A stretch of DNA of 64,000 bases, taken from contig ML976657.1 of assembly GCA_010015655.1 (NCBI GenBank), forward strand, positions 1,055,654 through 1,119,653, written 5' to 3'. The DNA comes from Bimuria novae-zelandiae CBS 107.79 (taxonomy: Eukaryota; Ascomycota; Dothideomycetes; Pleosporales; Didymosphaeriaceae). The position numbers and the translations under genes were made by a program. Below are positions 59,001-64,000 of the stretch, piece after piece. The notes under the pieces were generated by a model. That model was not told where the DNA came from. It worked only from the letters and a program-made list of their open reading frames with translations, and searched no databases. Numbering within the stretch: the first letter of the stretch is position 1; each line of letters starts with the position of its first letter.

Positions 59001-61035
59001 AACGCCACGCTTAAAAGCTTTAAAATATCTACTTATAGCTTAGGTTACTTTATCCTTAATAATGCTACTAATAATAACGCTGCGATTAACGCCCTAGCTA
59101 TTAAATATAACTTTAACGCCTGCTATTAGCGTCTACGTTACGCCTACCACATAATTAACCTCGTAGCCTAATAAATTATCTTTAGTAAAGATCGCAACGC
59201 CTTTAATAACGTAGATAAGTATTTTAACAACGAGATAGCGTTTCTTAAGGAGTAGTAGTAGGCTAGCCTATTAGGCGTACTTATTAACGTTATTACCTCT
59301 ATCTACACCTCTTAAGCTCGCTAGCTTCTTAAATAGTATTAGGTAACCTATAACGCCTAATTAGGTAGTGATAATAAGCTAAAGACGTTAGAGATTATTA
59401 AGCTAGTAAAGATAAGATAGAACTTTTATTATAACTATTTTACGCGCGCGCTCGAGCTCCGCGCACCCCTTAATAATTATATTAATTATAAGCTTATTAA
59501 GTATTATTACTACGGTACCTAATAACGTAATAATATACTTAATATTAAGTAACGTTAGTTTATTAAAGAAGATGGCCTTACTGCTAAGGACTAGGCAACA
59601 ATTATAGAGTACTAAAGGATCTTATAACTATTTAAAGAAGCCACTATTTATATAGAGGGCAGGGGCGTGGCTGGCACGTTAGGTATAATATAGGAAGTCC
59701 TCCCTACGCTCTTATAGCTTGCTACTACCCTTAACAAGATACTCTTTTAATATAATAACGTTAACTTTAACGACGTTAATGCCCTGGAGGACCACATAAA
59801 AGCTACCTATAATATAGCTTATATAAAGATCCTTAAGTACCTGCGCAAGCTAAAGGACGCCCTGGTATATTACGTGGCTTATTATCTCCACCTACACACA
59901 AAAGGCCTTATAGATAAGATATAGGCTATACCGCTTAATTACGACGAGGATCTCTATAAGGGGTGTCACACCTATAAACGCTGGCTAGATGATTGCCACG
60001 TCGGCTTTTAACGCTTATAGTTAGAGTTTAAAGATGCCATATCTCCTATTAGTACGCCAGAGCCTCTACCAAAGAAGGCACGTACTAGGCTATCTAGTAG
60101 CTAGTTAGACTTTGTAAGAGCCACCCTATAAGGTGACGACGCCTGCCTAGTCCTCCGCCGTGATAAGTTCAAGCGGTGGATAATTAAACTACTTATGCTA
60201 GAAGACTCTTTATTTACGCGTAACTCGCTACTTTATTAAATAAGTAAGGCTAATAAGTATCCTGTCTTATTACGCTTTGCTCTTAATATCCTTAGTATTC
60301 CTGCTACTACTACTAATTGTAAGAGGACCTTCTTAGAGTTAGGTAATTTATTAGAGACAAGACGGTTGTGTATAAAGGTGGATCTTCTATCTATGCTATA
60401 ATTACTACGCAGCTAGAAGCGCCTTAGCTTAAAGCTTATAATAATAGTAAATAATTAATGTACTAATGCTATCACCCCTGATAAGCTAGAGACTATCTAC
60501 GAGATCTATAGCGGTTGATTGCCCTTAATTAGCTTAGTAAAGTTATTAATTAAGTTAATTAAGTTAATAAATCGAGCCTAATTTACGCTATTAAGTTAAT
60601 TAAGTTAAGCAAAAGCCACTATATCGGTTAATTAATTAAGCAATTCACCTTAACTTGATTGACTTGCTTGTTGCCAGCTCTGTTTGCGACGGCAAACATG
60701 GTCAATCCGTCCATGATCGTTGATAAGACGGAGAGCCAGACCTGGGGTTGGATTTGCACATTTTGAACTCTCCATCGTTCGATTGGTGAGCCGCGGCTCG
60801 CAAACAGAACGCCTACTGCAGCGCCTGTGAGAAGAATGATGGCAAGTAAGGCCGCCGGACCTTGTAGCGGAAGCGACGCTGGTTGAAACGTTGGGCGTGT
60901 AACTTTCGTGTTGTGTTTGACTTCATCCGGTGTCTTTTTGTCATGTAGCGATCGCAATCCTACGTCTGTACTGGTGTTGGATGCCTGAGCGGGGTTGTGT
61001 TCGTGGACTCGCGTATATGTTCGCGGAGTTGCCAT
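56044..61035 (-). pseudogene. Predicted membrane protein with large extracellular domain, broken by hAT insertion
   Basis: Minus-strand exons: 61035-57272 (containing the hAT element), 57226-56829 and 56781-56044. Introns have GTGTGT...CCAG and GTATGT...CCAG borders. Without the insertion, exon phases agree. An N-terminal cytosolic tail precedes hydrophobic segments (PAALLAIILLTGAAVGVLFAS; VWLSVLSTIMDGLTMFAVA; VSVLCLVSALRGPLFQRAS). A Cys- and N-glycosylation-rich domain follows, then a C-terminal membrane segment (IPFLVCAIACSLLAVVAIVPLYW) and a charged tail. This resembles a large fungal family of uncharacterised membrane proteins. A one-base loss in the run at 56448-56452 would explain a frame jump; restoring it gives about 631 codons. 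Besides the hAT insertion, the sequence is little mutated. Function unknown. Confidence 0.75.
57686..60682 (+). mobile_element. hAT DNA transposon, RIP-degraded
   Basis: The element has terminal inverted repeats CAGAGCTGGCAACAAGCAAGTC and an exact 8-bp duplication TTTGCGAC at 57678-57685 and 60683-60690. Subterminal AT-rich repeats of TTAAGTTAATTAAG type occur at both ends. Plus-strand translation across stops gives a hAT transposase: near 58860-59110 LTGIYVYYLN, GNPRDYVLGL, GANIAAIVNATLK and YSLGYFILNNATNNNAAINAL, and near 60290-60380 the C-terminal dimerisation domain (ILSIPATTTNCKRTFLELG). It is 2997 bp long and inactive from RIP-type stops. The insertion lies in the first exon of the membrane-protein gene. 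Confidence 0.9.
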
Positions 61036-62350
61036 AGCTAATCGATCCTACCTTTTGGTTCCCATGCCCCAGTACACTACTTGGATTACTCTACGGTCGC
61101 AAAAGTTTGTGGTTATAGGGAGCGTCTTATGTGTTATAGGCGAGGCGCAGGCGGCACAGTTCCTGTACTTTTTGAATTTTAGGCCTCCAGCCCTTCGACT
61201 GCTAGGGCTGTTGACTAATACAGGCAGGCAAAGGTAAGAGTTGCGGAGCAGCAGGAGACGGTCCTGTTGTGCACACGCATAAAGGACATCAAGCAGGCTG
61301 CGAGCAGGTAATTGATGGGCATGTATGGCTGGGGAGTTCAGCTGTGCTTGGCCGCAAGCCTCATGCGCTGGGCGCAGCGAATCTGGGCGCGTGAATGGAC
61401 TTGCTGCATTTGCTGCATAGCTATTTTTAGGGGCTAATCTTAGGTAGGCAAAGCGCGCATTTCAGTACGACACGATACACGAACATCTGAGCACGCTGCT
61501 GCAAGCTACTGCATGCCAAGAGCGGCGATAGCTCAATGCGCTATGCCTCACGGCACAGTTAGCAGGCTAAGGGCTGGGGCTATTCGCAGGTAATCGTTTC
61601 CCATACTGACCACGTGATTTTGGAAGGCTGAGCATACTTTAACCACGTTAAAAAATACGCACATGTAAAGTATCATCCAGGCATGCTATTGGCTGAAAGG
61701 TTCCTTTACTATTTTACACTACACTAAGCATTACCACCTATTTGACATCGTTTGCAACGTCCCGCATCGACAGCCCTTCGGGTGGAACAATATCAACGCT
61801 CACGCAAATCGCCTCACAGACACCCGGCATGCTACTATAGATGCCATACAATACACAGTCACAGACAGCCTCGTCCGCTGTCGCCCCCATGTCGAAGGAG
61901 TGGTGCCCCTTTCGACATACTAACAAGGTCTGAGGCGAGTCGCGGTGGCGTTGCATGGCTACTAGACCCAAGAGCACGAAGGAGCGAAGCCTCGCTCTCA
62001 GGAAGCTGCATCGCAGCTAGTGCGTTGACGCTGCCGCCAATAGCAGGTCACAACACAACACACGGCCACATAGGAACCTAGTGAGAGGCAGCAAGAAGAT
62101 GAGAGAAACAAGAACACAGAACAAACGCAAGCCTTAAGGGTCAAGGGCAGGTACAGCAACATGAAGCCGAATACTGGGGGAAGACTATATGTTACAATTA
62201 ATGCAGTAAAACAAAGGGTAACCGTGCGAGGCCGTGAAATCGGTGTGTCCTTGATTGTGTTGTTGTGTTGTTGTGTTGTGTTCCTGCTGCGCTCTCCACG
62301 AGCTAGCTGTAGGGTCTATTTACATAACGTATCTATAAACCTATTAAGGT
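61036..62350. other. Intergenic region with one small doubtful ORF
   Basis: Balanced composition, probably the promoter side of the disrupted membrane-protein gene. A minus-strand ATG frame at 61956-61738 (72 codons, MQRHRDSPQTLLVCRKGHHS...) has six cysteines but no signal peptide or known motif; I do not call it a gene. A GTTGT-rich simple repeat lies at about 62255-62282. Confidence 0.4.
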
Positions 62351-63339
62351 AAGAGGTGCTTAATATAATAAAGAAGCAGTACTAGTAGTCCGCGTCTCCT
62401 TATAACTACTATACACCCCCCTTATTTTATAGTTAATCTATAACGTAAGGATAAATCTCTTAAGTGTCCTTTTCTATCTCACGAACCTTTAAACGAATAT
62501 TTATAAAGTATAGTTACTATATAAATTTAATATACTTTTGTTAACGAAGAATTTTTATTATACTACTAGTAGGTATCTAGTTTATAAACTTTTATTAGAC
62601 GTAGAGGTAATTCTTTTTAACCTCTTAGTAGATCTAGTTCTAGTAAATATTAACGTATTTAAGCTTAGTGCTAAGCTTATCTATCTCTTTTATAATTATG
62701 CCTATAGTCTATTAGTTATTATACTAGATAATAGGCGTTTAGTTAAGCCTTAAAAATAGTCCTTTAAATAAGTAGTACTACTCCTCTAACTTTAATCTAG
62801 CGAGTAATAAAGCGAGAAGTTCTACTTTAGTAGTTAATTTTATAACTATACGTTATAGCGTTAATTTCTAATTAATATTTATACTAAATAGCTAAAAAGT
62901 ATATCCTTAAGAGCTTTAGCGCGTCTTAATATTATTAGTAAAAGTAGTATTAAATACTTTAAAGAAGATTAGATCGCGATAGTTCTATAGCGCTATAAAG
63001 TACTTTTAAATTTTTGCTTTATTAATAGCTTGCACTTATAGAGCTTAATATTTTATCTTAAAAATATAATGCCACACTCTTTAAATAGATTTAACGTGTA
63101 ATTAATTAGGGTTAGTTAAATATAAAGTATAAATAACGTAAGCGCGTGCTAGGTTAGGTTAGGTATACTACGTTAGGTAGGCAAGATAGCCTATAAGCTC
63201 TTAATAGGTCTTTATTTAAGCTTTATTTAGTTCCTTAGGAGATTATTCTAGGTAGTTTACCAGCATAGGCACCTCTAAAGGGTAGCTAATTAAAATAATA
63301 TTATACTTAGTAGTAACCTTATTAATATAGGCGTCTTAT
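62351..63339 (-). mobile_element. Copia remnant (RNase H end), minus strand
   Basis: AT-rich, stop-filled sequence. Minus-strand translation near 62960-62600 resembles Copia RNase H: NIKTR-SS-GYTF, TKVELLALLLA, YYLFKGL, GIIIKEIDKLSTKLKYVNIY. Ends are not defined. No protein is possible. Confidence 0.55.
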
Positions 63340-63419
63340 TGTCCGATTACATGGCCCTTCGCATCTGCAAGGAGGCTGGCGCACCTACGCCCGTACATTC
63401 CGCCTATGCTGAGGGGGTG
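63340..63419 (+). repeat. 80-bp partial LTR copy ending in a polypurine tract
   Basis: TGTCCGATTACATGG at 63340 repeats as TGTCCGACCACATGG at 63420. The first copy is cut short after about 65 bp and runs into GCTGAGGGGGTG, a polypurine-tract-like string that directly precedes the second copy. This suggests recombination between, or nesting of, related Copia elements. Confidence 0.65.
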
Positions 63420-64000
63420 TGTCCGACCACATGGTCCTTTGCATATGCAAGGAGGCTGGCGCACTTACGCCCTTGCATTCCGCCCTTGCATTCCGCCCTT
63501 ATATTCCGCCCTTGCTTAACGCGCAAGGAATGACGCAAGGAATAAAGCAAGGATAAAGCAAGGGATAAAGCAAGGGATATTTAGGCAGGTAACCTAAAGA
63601 TAAAAGGCAGAGTCCTAGACCTCTTAGACACAGAGAATTAAGCACACATAATTTATACCTTAATTTATCTTAATTAATTATTATCTTTTTATCTTATTAG
63701 ATTACCCTTCTAATCTAACAATTAAGAGTCTCACTACCTTAACTAAACCTTAAGAAAGGATAATGTCGCTGTTAATACTTCGCGACTTAACAATCGTGTT
63801 AACTAATTATACTAACTACACACTATAGCTACTACAACTAAAAGCACGATGCGAACTAATAGATATATAGCCTATTATTAACCTAGATAGAGCCAAACTC
63901 CCACGCAAAAGGCCGACACCGCTATTGCCGCTAGAAATAGCAAGTTACTAATTAATTATCCGCGTAAACGACGACGATTAACAGAACCCTCTAACACGCC
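63420..64000 (+). mobile_element. Second Copia element, 5' LTR and gag start, truncated by window end
   Basis: A 301-bp LTR (63420-63720) starts TGTCCGACC and ends TAATCTAACA. The internal region begins ATTAAGAGTC, as in the 49.9-kb Copia. The following sequence reads as a Copia gag start (LQLKARCELIDI-like near 63830-63870) with stops. The LTR contains short tandem motifs: TGCATTCCGCCCT-type repeats (63473-63515) and GCAAGGGATAAA-type repeats (63525-63580). The LTR is longer than, and distinct from, that of the first Copia. Confidence 0.7.

Noticed and set aside
1..64000. CRISPR arrays, bacterial operons or riboswitches
   Set aside because: The window is eukaryotic with spliced genes. The only regular arrays are the 27-kb tandem repeat and the TPR-coding repeats, neither of which has a CRISPR repeat-spacer structure.

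Overview
The window looks like a filamentous ascomycete genome, most likely a Dothideomycete. Genes have short introns (about 50-130 nt) with GT(A/G)AGT-type donors and CTAAC/CTAAT-like branch sites. Recognised products are Atg7, the APSES regulator StuA, fimbrin, a microsomal P450, WSC-domain proteins and an NB-ARC/TPR NLR. The right half carries the signature of repeat-induced point mutation (RIP): CAG/CAA codons have become stops, and CA/TG dinucleotides are visibly scarce while CG persists. Exon borders below were derived by hand from splice motifs and reading-frame arithmetic.

Left half (1-31.2 kb) is balanced-composition DNA with housekeeping and regulatory genes: ATG7 (1378-3660, +), a decayed PQQ-propeller/WSC wall-sensor-like gene (5217-10162, +), a P450 (10903-12735, -), an 8.4-kb gene-free stretch, stuA (21163-23162, +) and fimbrin (24506-26621, +). 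An undescribed degenerate tandem array of about 98- and 173-192-bp units follows (about 26.92-28.2 kb), then a small accessory block with two hypothetical ORFs and an aminoglycoside-phosphotransferase-fold kinase-like gene (30006-31180, -).

Right half (31.2-64 kb) is an AT-rich repeat graveyard, and several insertion events can be read with base-level borders. These are a Mutator-like element (31604-34821, 10-bp target duplication); an NLR-TPR gene (35456-40140, -) split by a PiggyBac-like element with a perfect 39-bp inverted repeat; a minus-strand Copia remnant invaded by a TA-flanked inverted-repeat element; an intact 707-codon pogo/Fot-type transposase; a degenerate Gypsy element invaded by a 242-bp solo LTR; a full-length RIP-mutated Copia (49931-55140); and a hAT element (57686-60682) in a predicted membrane-protein gene. 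Two further Copia pieces run off the right edge.

I found no convincing new multi-gene system. The least explained structures are the tandem array near 27-28 kb, the unspoiled pogo-type transposase with hairpin-forming terminal repeats inside RIP-destroyed DNA, the open frame upstream of the first stuA ATG, and the transposon-split NLR.
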